From: Gammaproteobacteria bacterium
GTDB lineage: Bacteria > Pseudomonadota > Gammaproteobacteria > Steroidobacterales > Steroidobacteraceae
Length of the DNA stretch: 55,224 nucleotides
Assembly (NCBI GenBank): GCA_003132025.1
Contig: PKWJ01000018.1
Span: 298,115-353,338 of the forward strand
Direction of reading: 5' to 3'
Both the position numbers and the translations under genes were made by a program. Shown piece after piece: positions 22,261 through 29,649 of this stretch. Position 1 is the stretch's first letter; the number at the start of each line of letters is the position of its first letter. The notes under the pieces are model-generated. The model had not been told where the DNA came from. It did not search any database and worked only from the letters and a program-made list of their open reading frames with translations.

Positions 22261-22278
22261 TGTCAGCGACAGCTGACA
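22261..22278 (-). promoter_or_regulatory. Inverted repeat in the RND-pump leader, possible operator
   Basis: TGTCAG and CTGACA (perfect 6-bp arms, 6-bp spacer CGACAG) lie 110 bp ahead of the pump start and 15 bp beyond the tRNA-Ser gene. On the minus strand a CATAAT box follows near 22242-22247, and a poor -35 (CTGTCG) would fall inside the repeat, the placement of a repressor site. It could alternatively be the stem of a terminator for the tRNA, but the T-run (TTTTT) lies before it rather than after. Confidence 0.3.
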
Positions 22279-22292
22279 TAAGAAAAATTACT

Positions 22293-22385
22293 TGGCGGAG
22301 AGGGTGGGATTCGAACCCACGTGCCGGTTTAACCCGACCATCCGATTTCGAGTCGGCGCCGTTATGACCGCTTCGGTACCTCTCC
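22293..22385 (-). tRNA. tRNA-Ser (anticodon CGA), CCA encoded
   Basis: On the minus strand the sequence folds as a class II tRNA. The acceptor GGAGAGG pairs with CCTCTCC, followed by discriminator G and an encoded CCA. The anticodon arm reads CCGACTCGAAATCGG with anticodon CGA (reads UCG serine codons), the long variable arm is typical of serine tRNAs, and the T arm contains GTGGGTTCGAATCCCAC. A -10-like TAGAAT sits at 22400-22405 just upstream. A T-run follows the CCA at 22284-22288 and may end transcription. No integrated element is attached to it. Confidence 0.96.
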
Positions 22386-22413
22386 GGGGATAGGCTGGTA
22401 TTCTAGCGTAGTG

Positions 22414-23886
22414 ATGAACGCAATGAGACCAAAGCTTTCGGGCCACCGCCGGCTACGCCGCCGTTGCCGTGCACCGCGGCTGCTGGCCGCGGCGGCTACC
22501 GCGCTGCTGCTGGCGGCCTGCGCCCAGCCGCAGAGCGCGCTGCAGCGCATTCGTGCCCGCGGCGAGCTGCGTGTAGTCACGCTCAACGATGCCACCAGCT
22601 ATTACCTGGGTGCCCAGGGACCGCAGGGATTTGAATACCGGCTGGCGAGCGCATTCGCGCGCCAGCTGCAGGTGAGGCTGGTGATGCAGCCGCTGCCGGA
22701 TGCGGCGGCCATGCGCGCGGCGCTGGCTGGCGGCCGGGCCGACCTCGCGGCGGCGCAGATCAGCCCCGATGGGCAATGGCTGCAGGCTGGCATGGCGACT
22801 GATAGCTACGACCAGATCGCGCAGCTGGTGGTGCAGGGGCGCGGCAGATTGCATGGGCACGACCTGAGCGCTTTGCACCTGGCCAGGCTCGTGGTGCGCG
22901 AGGACAGTCCGCAGCTCGATCTGCTGCGCTCGATCAAGCGCGACGGCATGCCGGACCTGTCCTGGGTCGCGCTCAAGGCAGATCAGCGCGATCCACTCCA
23001 GGTGGTGACCGACGGCGATGCCGACTACGCCATCGTCGACGCCAACGAATTCGAATTCGCGCACCATCTGTATCCCGATGCCAGCGTCGCCTTCGCGCTG
23101 CCGGATGCGCGGCCGTTGAAGTGGGTGGTGCCGGCCGACGCGCTCGACCTGGCGCAGGCGGCGAACGGATTTTTCATCAGCGCCAGGGCGTCCGGCGAGT
23201 TCGCGCGCATCGCGCGCGACGCAGGCCTGGAGGCGCGCGGATTTGACTACGCGGATGCGATTCGCTTTCAAGCCGACATCAGCAGCCGTCTGCCGCAGCT
23301 GCAGGCCATGTTCGAGGAAGCCGCACAGAGCACCGGGCTCGACTGGCGGCTGCTGGCCGCGGTCGGTTATCAGGAATCGAAATGGCAGACGCAGGCGACG
23401 TCCGCCGATGGCGCGCAGGGCATCATGATGCTGACCAGCGACACCGCCAGCACCGTCGGCGTCAAGGATCGCTCCGATCAGTGGCAGAACATCCTTGGCG
23501 GTGCCAAGTACCTGGCACAGGTCATCGACACCATCCCCAGGCGCATCGGCGAGCCCGATCGTACCTGGCTGGCGCTCGCCGCTTATAACGTCGGCTACGG
23601 TCATCTGGAGGACGCGCGCGTGCTGACGCAGATGCGCGGCAAGGATCCGGACTCGTGGAACGACGTACGCGCGCAGCTTCCGCTGCTGGCGCAGGAGCAA
23701 TGGTATTCGCGCGTCAAGCGCGGCTATGCACGCGGCTGGGAGCCGGCCCGATTCGTAGAACAGGTACGACAGTACCTGGCGGTGCTCGAATGGTCCGGCG
23801 CCGGCACCGTGGCGCGCGTGCACGAGCCTGGCGCGCTGCCGGTGACGCTGGCGTCATCGGCAACGGACGCACGCCGGTTCAACTAA
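22414..23886 (+). CDS. mltF: Membrane-bound lytic murein transglycosylase F
   Basis: MltF cleaves peptidoglycan glycosidic bonds to form 1,6-anhydro-muropeptides and is anchored to the outer membrane. The product of about 490 residues has an arginine-rich n-region, a hydrophobic stretch and the lipobox LLLAAC. A periplasmic substrate-binding-like regulatory domain (RIRARGELRVVTLND...) and a C-terminal SLT domain follow, with the catalytic Glu in VGYQESKWQTQATS, GAQGIMMLT and AAYNVGYGHLEDA. The ATG at 22414 is preferred to the overlapping GTG. The purL / mltF / tadA neighbourhood is conserved in gammaproteobacteria. Its end overlaps tadA tail-to-tail by 8 bp. Confidence 0.95.
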   Translation: MNAMRPKLSGHRRLRRRCRAPRLLAAAATALLLAACAQPQSALQRIRARGELRVVTLNDATSYYLGAQGPQGFEYRLASAFARQLQVRLVMQPLPDAAAMRAALAGGRADLAAAQISPDGQWLQAGMATDSYDQIAQLVVQGRGRLHGHDLSALHLARLVVREDSPQLDLLRSIKRDGMPDLSWVALKADQRDPLQVVTDGDADYAIVDANEFEFAHHLYPDASVAFALPDARPLKWVVPADALDLAQAANGFFISARASGEFARIARDAGLEARGFDYADAIRFQADISSRLPQLQAMFEEAAQSTGLDWRLLAAVGYQESKWQTQATSADGAQGIMMLTSDTASTVGVKDRSDQWQNILGGAKYLAQVIDTIPRRIGEPDRTWLALAAYNVGYGHLEDARVLTQMRGKDPDSWNDVRAQLPLLAQEQWYSRVKRGYARGWEPARFVEQVRQYLAVLEWSGAGTVARVHEPGALPVTLASSATDARRFN

Positions 23887-24340
23887 CCCGCCGCTGTTCG
23901 AAAAAATCCCGCAGCAGCGTGCCGCACTCATCGGCCAGCACGCCACCGAACACGTCGAGGCGCGATTTAGGGCCTGCAAGTTTGAACACGTCGATCAGGC
24001 TGCCCGCCCCGCCCGCCTGAGGGTCGAAGGCGCCGAATACCAGGCGCCGCACGCGCGCCTGCACCAGTGCCGAGGCGCACATCACGCACGGCTCGAGGGT
24101 GACAAACAGCGTAGTGTCGTTGAGGCGGTAGCTGCCGGTGGCGCGGGCTCCGGCACGGAGTGCCTCGATCTCCGCGTGTGCCGTCGGATCGCAGGCCGCG
24201 ATCGGCCGGTTCGCGCCGCTGGCGATGACCGCCGCGCCACGCACCAGCACCGCCCCCACCGGCACTTCCCCATTGGCCGCGGCCGCGCGCGCCAGCCCGA
24301 GCGCGAGCAACATGTAGTCGCAGTCACCTGGCGGCGGCAT
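23879..24340 (-). CDS. tadA: tRNA-specific adenosine(34) deaminase
   Basis: TadA deaminates A34 to inosine in tRNA-Arg(ACG), allowing it to read CGU, CGC and CGA. The 153-residue product carries the zinc deaminase motifs: HAE in DPTAHAEIEAL with the catalytic glutamate, and PCVMCASALV (PCxxC). The family segments EVPVGAVLV and VFGAFDPQAGGAGSL are also present. The C-terminus DECGTLLRDFFEQRR is typical. The ATG at 24340 lies within the last codons of the aldo/keto reductase gene (17-bp overlap), so it probably shares that transcript. Confidence 0.95.
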   Translation of the reverse strand: MPPPGDCDYMLLALGLARAAAANGEVPVGAVLVRGAAVIASGANRPIAACDPTAHAEIEALRAGARATGSYRLNDTTLFVTLEPCVMCASALVQARVRRLVFGAFDPQAGGAGSLIDVFKLAGPKSRLDVFGGVLADECGTLLRDFFEQRRVS

Positions 24341-25391
24341 GGCTTGCGCCGTCGGCCTGCGCCAGCTGCGCTCGCCGATAATCCCCCTGCCGATCGAGCA
24401 TCCAGCCCGGATATTCGGCCGGCAGCGCGCTCGCCTTATCGAGCATGCCCAGCTCTTCCGAGTTCAGGGTGATAGTCGTCGCGGCGATGTTGTCGTCCAG
24501 TTGCTCGACCCGCTTGGCACCGATGATGACGCTGGTCACCACGGGCTGATGCAGCAGCCACGCGAGCGCGATCTGCGCCACCGAGACGCCGCGCGCCTGT
24601 GCAGCCTGGCGCATCACGTCGATGCAATCGTAGGCGCGCTCGAGGTTCACTGGCGGGAAATCAAATGTCACCCGACGACTGCCCGCTGCGGTCTTGACGT
24701 CACGACCGAATTTACCGCTCAGCAGGCCGCCGGCCAACGGGCTCCACACCATGAGCCCGACTCCTTCGCTTAGCAGCATCGGTACCAGCTCGCGCTCGAG
24801 ATCGCGGCCGGCGATCGTGTAGTAGGCCTGCAGGGATTCAAAGCGCGCCAGGCCGAGCCGCTCGGAGATGCCGAGCGCCTTCATGACCTGCCACGCCGCC
24901 CAGTTCGAAACGCCGATATAGCGCACTTGGCCGTGCTGCACCAGGCTGTCGAGTGCGTACAGCGCCTCGTCGATCGGCGTCGCCGGGTCAAATCCGTGGA
25001 TCTGGTAGAGGTCGATGTGATCGAGCTGCAGGCGCTGCAGACTGGCTTTCACAGCCTCCATGATGTGGAAGCGCGACGTGCCGCGCGAGTTGACCGCCTT
25101 GGTTCCGGTCTCGCCCAGTACCTTGGTCGCGATCACGACGTTTTCGCGCGCGACGCGCAGGTTCTTCAGCGCCTGGCCGGTGATGAGTTCCGAACGGCCG
25201 TCGGCATAGACATCGGCAGTGTCGATGAAGTTGATGCCGGCATCGAGCGCACGGCCGATCAGACGCTCGGCCTCGCCCTGCTTCAGGTTACCTATCTGGG
25301 CCCACAGGCCGTCTTCACCGCCGAATGTCATGGTACCGAGGCACAGCTCCGAAACGAACAGCCCGGTACGTCCGAATTTTCTATAACGCAT
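24324..25391 (-). CDS. Aldo/keto reductase
   Basis: The 355-residue NADPH-dependent oxidoreductase has the AKR barrel motifs. These are MRYRKFGRTGLFVSELCLGTMTFG at the start, FIDTADVYADGRSE (catalytic Asp and Tyr), VVIATKVLG (Lys), LYQIHGFDPATPIDEAL (His), GVSNWAAWQV, and the cofactor-binding SVIIGAKRVEQLDDN near the end. The overall character is of the YajO/potassium-channel-beta-like group. The ATG at 25391 is preceded by AGGAGG at ideal spacing, which decides the start over an upstream in-frame codon. Physiological substrate unknown. Confidence 0.92.
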   Translation of the reverse strand: MRYRKFGRTGLFVSELCLGTMTFGGEDGLWAQIGNLKQGEAERLIGRALDAGINFIDTADVYADGRSELITGQALKNLRVARENVVIATKVLGETGTKAVNSRGTSRFHIMEAVKASLQRLQLDHIDLYQIHGFDPATPIDEALYALDSLVQHGQVRYIGVSNWAAWQVMKALGISERLGLARFESLQAYYTIAGRDLERELVPMLLSEGVGLMVWSPLAGGLLSGKFGRDVKTAAGSRRVTFDFPPVNLERAYDCIDVMRQAAQARGVSVAQIALAWLLHQPVVTSVIIGAKRVEQLDDNIAATTITLNSEELGMLDKASALPAEYPGWMLDRQGDYRRAQLAQADGASHAAAR

Positions 25392-25537
25392 GTGATCGCC
25401 TCCTGTTGCCGGCATTCCCACAGGTACATCAACTCGCCCCGCCGGCGGGTGATGGTTCAAACCGGGAATCGGATGCCCGAGTATGTACGCGGGCGGCTTA
25501 CTTTTGACAGCGTTTTGTCGTCAGCGCATGGCGCGCT

Positions 25538-27691
25538 TCAGGCCGCGGTCTGTGCCGCCGGAGTCGACGGCAGACGCAGCTTGTGCGCGGCTGGATCCCA
25601 ACGTCCGTGCTGCCACATCGCCGCGACCGCGGAGGCCGGCACCGGTTGGCTGATCAAATATCCCTGGGCTTCGGTGCATCGCCAGCGGCACAGGGCATCC
25701 CACTGCGCGGCGGAGGCGACACCCTCGGCAATGACTTTCAGCCCGAGCGAGCGGCCGATGCCGAGGATGTTGAACGCCAGGTTGCTATCGCCCTGCTCCT
25801 CGCCGATGCCCGATATGAAACTGCGATCGATCTTGAGGATGTCCAGCGGCAGTCGCCGCAGATAGGACAGCGACGAGTAGCCGGTGCCGAAGTCATCCAA
25901 CGCGATCTGGCAGCCCAGGCGGCGGATCTCAGCCAGCAGTTTCATCGCCGATTCGGCGTCATCGATCAGGCAGCTCTCGGTCAGCTCAACCTGCAGAAAC
26001 AACGGCTCGATGACCTGGCGGATGCAGGCGCCGCGAATACTGGACACCACATCCCCGGTGACCATCTGCTGCGGCGACACGTTGACCGCCACCTGCACCA
26101 GGCCAAGGCCTTCGGTGCGCCACTGCGCGATCTGTTCGGCGGCCTGTTCGATCACCCAGTCCCCGAGCTGCGCGATCAGGCCGGTGCGCTCGGCGATCGG
26201 GATGAAGATCGCCGGCGGCACAAACACGCCCTTCTCGTGCTGCCAGCGCAGCAGCGCTTCGAAGCCGACGATGCGGCCATCGGGTATCGACAGCTTGGGC
26301 TGATAGTGCAGCTGCAGCTGCCGCCGCTCGATGGCATGGTGCAGTTCGTACTCGAGCCGCGCCTGTTCCCGGGCGCGCACCACCGCCGCCATGATGGTGC
26401 CCGGGCCGCCGTCCTCGCTCATCGAAAAGTAATCGCAGGCCAGGCTCGCTGCCTTGAGGATCACATCCGGACTTGATCCGTCCCTGGGCCAGGTCGCCAT
26501 TCCGATGCGGGTGTTGATCAGCTTGAGCCGCTCATCGGTAGCCACGGCGCTGCGAGTGGCCTCCAGCAGTCGGGTCAACGGTGCGACCATGCTCTGGTCG
26601 TCGGTCATATCGGGTATCAGCACCACGAACTCGCCGCCGGCCAGCCGGGCCAGCACCTGTTCCCTGTTCGGGTTGATGCGGATCACGCCCGGCACATTGC
26701 GCAGGCTGGCCTCGATGCCTTCGGCAAATGCGCGCAGCAGGACGCCGCCGGTTTCGTAGCCGTGATGGCTGTAGAAGTCCGCCAGCCCCTGCAGCCGCAG
26801 CAGCAGGATCGTGCCCTTCTTGTAGTCCTGGCCGATGCGCATCAGTGATTGCAGCACCCGATCGCCGTGCCGCAGGCCGAGCGTCGTGTCCAGCATGCGG
26901 TTGGCAGCGTCGGCGGTGGATCTGGATTCCACCGGTGTGACGTCCTGAATCACCAGATCGAGCCGTCGCGGCAGCATCCCCGGACTGCCCAGCGTCGGAT
27001 GACCGGTCAGCCGCACGCGCCGCTTGTGGCTGCGATCGATGCGGATGTCGTACTCGGCTTCAAAGCCCATGCCCGACTCGAATGATCCGCTGACGGTGTC
27101 GAGCAACCGCTGGCGGTCGGGTTCGTCACAGTGATCGAATAACTTCCGCCAGTGAATCGGCTGCGATCGGTCCCGGCGGCTGCCCGCGCCCGGCAGCCCC
27201 AGCAGCCCCGCCAGGGTGTCATTCACGCGGCAACTCTGGCTTTCGGTCTCGATGGTCACCACTTCGACGCGACTCAGTTGCAGCAGCGTACTGAGCGCGG
27301 TGTGGTCGCGCCGCAGCGTGGCCAGCATCAACAGCTGCTCGAGGCGATCGACTACGAGTTCCCAGTCGAACGGCGCGATGAATTGCGCCGCGAGCTGCGC
27401 CGGCACGACAGCCAGTGGTTTGCCGCTGAGCAGCACCATGGCCGGCGGATTGCTGGTCGCCGCTTCGATTAATTGCGAGCACAGCGCGGCGCCATCCTGG
27501 TTCGCCCCGTCGGCGATGATCAGGACTACGGCCGGGTAACCGGTGGCGATGGAGCCGGCAGCCGCCCCGGCTTCCTTCAGTTGGAGCAACGGATACGCCA
27601 GTCGGGCCAGCGATTTCTTCGCCGCACGTCCGTCCGCTGCCCCGCCCGGATCAACGATCAACAGCGGCGGCTTTTCGCCCGCGACCAACAT
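25538..27691 (-). CDS. Cyclic-di-GMP phosphodiesterase (EAL) with degenerate GGDEF and N-terminal receiver-like and PAS-like regions
   Basis: The product of about 717 residues begins with a receiver-like fold (PPLLIVDPGG..., VVLIIADGA..., residues 1-120) that lacks a clear phospho-acceptor pair. A PAS-like region (about 145-255) follows, then a GGDEF-like domain whose signature is AGGEF (351-355), so it is probably not a cyclase. The C-terminal EAL domain is intact: EALLRW (478-480 for EAL), VAVNVSPQQM, ELTESCL, ALDDFGTGYSSLSYLRRLPLDILKIDRSFI and AEGVASAAQW. It should degrade c-di-GMP. The ATG at 27691 has GGGG 9 bp upstream; an ATG at 27700 and longer in-frame starts are possible. Confidence 0.88.
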   Translation of the reverse strand: MLVAGEKPPLLIVDPGGAADGRAAKKSLARLAYPLLQLKEAGAAAGSIATGYPAVVLIIADGANQDGAALCSQLIEAATSNPPAMVLLSGKPLAVVPAQLAAQFIAPFDWELVVDRLEQLLMLATLRRDHTALSTLLQLSRVEVVTIETESQSCRVNDTLAGLLGLPGAGSRRDRSQPIHWRKLFDHCDEPDRQRLLDTVSGSFESGMGFEAEYDIRIDRSHKRRVRLTGHPTLGSPGMLPRRLDLVIQDVTPVESRSTADAANRMLDTTLGLRHGDRVLQSLMRIGQDYKKGTILLLRLQGLADFYSHHGYETGGVLLRAFAEGIEASLRNVPGVIRINPNREQVLARLAGGEFVVLIPDMTDDQSMVAPLTRLLEATRSAVATDERLKLINTRIGMATWPRDGSSPDVILKAASLACDYFSMSEDGGPGTIMAAVVRAREQARLEYELHHAIERRQLQLHYQPKLSIPDGRIVGFEALLRWQHEKGVFVPPAIFIPIAERTGLIAQLGDWVIEQAAEQIAQWRTEGLGLVQVAVNVSPQQMVTGDVVSSIRGACIRQVIEPLFLQVELTESCLIDDAESAMKLLAEIRRLGCQIALDDFGTGYSSLSYLRRLPLDILKIDRSFISGIGEEQGDSNLAFNILGIGRSLGLKVIAEGVASAAQWDALCRWRCTEAQGYLISQPVPASAVAAMWQHGRWDPAAHKLRLPSTPAAQTAA

Positions 27692-27937
27692 GGCATGCAT
27701 CCCCTGATTACTGGCGACAATGTATACCCCGCAGGTCGGTCGGCGGCTGTTAGCTGTATCGCGGAACCACGCAAGTCTGGCGGCTCCTGAGCCGCCCACG
27801 GGCCGCGGCCGCAGGGGATCTAAAGATTGCGCAAACGCTGCCGATAATGCCGCCGGCAAGGAGCGTCTGGGCGCTGAACATTCTGCAAAAGGCGCACTGC
27901 TATGCCCCCATGCCCTGTTCTATCCTCCCGCAGCGGC

Positions 27938-27967
27938 TTGACTAATCAATAACCATTCGGTTATGGT
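27938..27967 (+). promoter_or_regulatory. Promoter of the ArsR-SRPBCC operon
   Basis: TTGACT (27938-27943) and TATGGT (27962-27967) are 18 bp apart. With the usual 6-7 bp from the -10 to the start of transcription, RNA would begin at or next to the A of the ATG at 27974, so the message may be leaderless. Confidence 0.5.
27949..27964. promoter_or_regulatory. Palindromic operator ATAACC-N4-GGTTAT
   Basis: A perfect 6-bp inverted repeat with spacer ATTC lies between the -35 and -10 boxes and overlaps the -10. This is the expected position for autorepression by the adjacent ArsR-family protein. Confidence 0.6.
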
Positions 27968-27973
27968 TTTGCA

Positions 27974-28297
27974 ATGCATGCCGCGCAGGACCACATTTTC
28001 AGATCGCTTGCCGACCCGACGCGCCGGGCAATTTTCGAGCACCTGTGCCGCGACGGCGAACACAACGTACGCGAGCTCACCGCCCTCGCGGGCGTCTCGC
28101 AGCCGGCGGTATCCAAGCACCTGGGCCTGCTGAAGCTTGCCGGCCTGGTGCACGACCGGCGCGCGGGCCGCGAGACCCACTACAGTCCCCGGCCGCAGTG
28201 CCTGGCGCCGCTGATCGACTGGATGAGCCTGTACGAGGCCTTCTGGCGCGAGCGCCTGGACGGGCTGGAGGCACTGCTGAACCGGATCGAGCCATGA
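27974..28297 (+). CDS. ArsR/SmtB-family winged-helix repressor
   Basis: The 107-residue protein has the ArsR fold: an N-terminal helix with IFRSLADPTRRAIFEHL, then the recognition helix region VRELTALAGVSQPAVSKHLGLLKLAGLV and the wing DRRAGRETHYSPRP. No ELCVCDL-type metal site or other cysteine cluster is present, so it is not an obvious metal sensor. It belongs to the group that is paired with AHSA1/SRPBCC proteins. The stop and the start of that gene overlap by 4 bp (ATGA). There is no Shine-Dalgarno sequence before the ATG, consistent with a leaderless message. Confidence 0.93.
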   Translation: MHAAQDHIFRSLADPTRRAIFEHLCRDGEHNVRELTALAGVSQPAVSKHLGLLKLAGLVHDRRAGRETHYSPRPQCLAPLIDWMSLYEAFWRERLDGLEALLNRIEP

Positions 28298-28740
28298 GCA
28301 GCGGCGCACCCGCCACCCGTTCCCTGGTCATCGAACGGGAACTGCCGCATGCCCCGGAAAAGATCTGGCGCGCGCTCACCTCCGGCCCGCTGATGGCGCA
28401 GTGGCTGATGAACAATGACTTCCTGCCGCTCGTAGGTCATAAATTCCAATTCCGGGCTACGCCGATGCCGCAATGGAATGGAGTGATCGACTGCGAGGTG
28501 CTGGCGGTGGAATCGAATAAACGGCTGTCGTACAGCTGGAATTCCTCGGGCGCCGAGGCGGCGACAGGACTGAAGAGCGTCGTCACCTGGACATTGACGC
28601 CCACGGCCAGCGGCGGGGTGCTGCTGCGCCTGGAGCAGTCCGGCTTTCAACCCGACGATGAACGCAACTACCAGGGCGCAAGCTTCGGCTGGCCGCGCTT
28701 TCTCGCCAGCCTGGAACGCCTGATTGCCGGGCCGGACTGA
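28294..28740 (+). CDS. SRPBCC (AHSA1/START-like) domain protein
   Basis: The 148-residue protein has the AHSA1 pattern: SLVIERELPHAPEKIWRALTSGPLMAQWLMNNDF, GVIDCEVLAVESNKRLSYSW, TWTLTPTASGGVLLRLEQSGF and a C-terminal helix GWPRFLASLERL. This fold encloses a hydrophobic ligand cavity. In such ArsR-linked pairs the partner often binds a small molecule or acts on lipids; the ligand is unknown here. Translation is coupled to the repressor through a 4-bp overlap. Confidence 0.9.
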   Translation: MSSGAPATRSLVIERELPHAPEKIWRALTSGPLMAQWLMNNDFLPLVGHKFQFRATPMPQWNGVIDCEVLAVESNKRLSYSWNSSGAEAATGLKSVVTWTLTPTASGGVLLRLEQSGFQPDDERNYQGASFGWPRFLASLERLIAGPD

Positions 28741-28762
28741 TGATTACCTCCAGTGCGCGCCC

Positions 28763-29548
28763 TCAGATCTCCACCTGCCCTTCAAGATAGAACACGCAGC
28801 TGCCCTCGAGCTCGACGCGATCACCGGCCAGGCGGCAAATGACCTCGCCGCCGCGCGTTGAGGCCTGAAAGGCGCGCAGCGCGGTTTTGCCGAGCTTGCC
28901 TGCCCAGTACGGCGCCAGCATGCAGTGGGCCGAGCCGGTCACCGGATCCTCCGGGATGCCCTTGGCGGGGGCGAAATAGCGACTGACGAAGTCATAACCG
29001 CCGTCGCCCGGCGCGGTCACGATGATGCCACCGCGGTCGATGCGGGCAATCCCGGCCATGTCGGGCACAAGCCCGCGCAACACCTGCGCGCTTTCCACCA
29101 GCACCAGATAGTTGAACGCGTTCATCAGCACTTCGATCGGCTGCACGCCGAGCGCATCCGCCAGACCGCGTGGCGGCGCCACCGATTCCGAACCACGAGC
29201 CGGGAAATCCATGACGTAAGCACCAATGATGCGCCTGACTTTCAGCGGCCCGCTCGCCGAGTGAAACAGCACTGCGTTGCGCCCGGGTTCGAGCCGTTCC
29301 ATGACCACCGCGGCACTGGCGAGTGTGGCGTGGCCGCACAGCGGCACCTCGACCCTGGGTGTAAACCACCGCAGGCGATAGTCGCCGTGTTCAGGAACCA
29401 GAAAGGCGGTTTCAGCCAGATTGTTCTCGGCGGCGATGCACTGCAACGTCGAATCAGCCAGGAAGCGCTCCAGCGGCATCACCGCCGCCGGATTTCCGGC
29501 AAACCGCCGGCTGGCGAAAGCATCGACCTGAAAGATTGATGTGCGCAT
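28763..29548 (-). CDS. PhzF-family isomerase/epimerase
   Basis: The 261-residue protein is a full-length member of the PhzF / diaminopimelate-epimerase fold: QVDAFASRRFAGNPAAVMPL at the start, NNLAETAFLVP with the conserved acid Glu46, RWFTPRVEVPLCGHATLASA, and EDPVTGSAHCMLAPYW in the second half. No phenazine genes surround it, so its substrate is unknown. It is convergent with the SRPBCC gene (22 bp apart). Upstream, the 101-bp gap to the TonB receptor gene shows no clear promoter. Confidence 0.92.
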   Translation of the reverse strand: MRTSIFQVDAFASRRFAGNPAAVMPLERFLADSTLQCIAAENNLAETAFLVPEHGDYRLRWFTPRVEVPLCGHATLASAAVVMERLEPGRNAVLFHSASGPLKVRRIIGAYVMDFPARGSESVAPPRGLADALGVQPIEVLMNAFNYLVLVESAQVLRGLVPDMAGIARIDRGGIIVTAPGDGGYDFVSRYFAPAKGIPEDPVTGSAHCMLAPYWAGKLGKTALRAFQASTRGGEVICRLAGDRVELEGSCVFYLEGQVEI

Positions 29549-29649
29549 TGGGTGTAGCTCTCTGGAAGGCCGTTACAGTGTCGAATCCGGGTGCATGGGC
29601 AGCTACGGGTCGGCGAGAGGTTGTCAGCAATGACTCGTGTGCTCCAACA

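Larger units (their letters stand above)
27692..27973. other. Divergent intergenic region, EAL gene / arsR-like gene
   Basis: This 282-bp gap holds the promoters of the leftward EAL gene and the rightward ArsR gene. The right end carries a clear promoter and operator, listed separately. No small gene with a credible ribosome-binding site was seen. Confidence 0.4.

Noticed and set aside
22261-22385. tRNA-Ser as attachment site of an integrated element
   Set aside because: No integrase, no direct repeat of the tRNA 3' end and no foreign gene block follow; ordinary chromosomal genes flank it.
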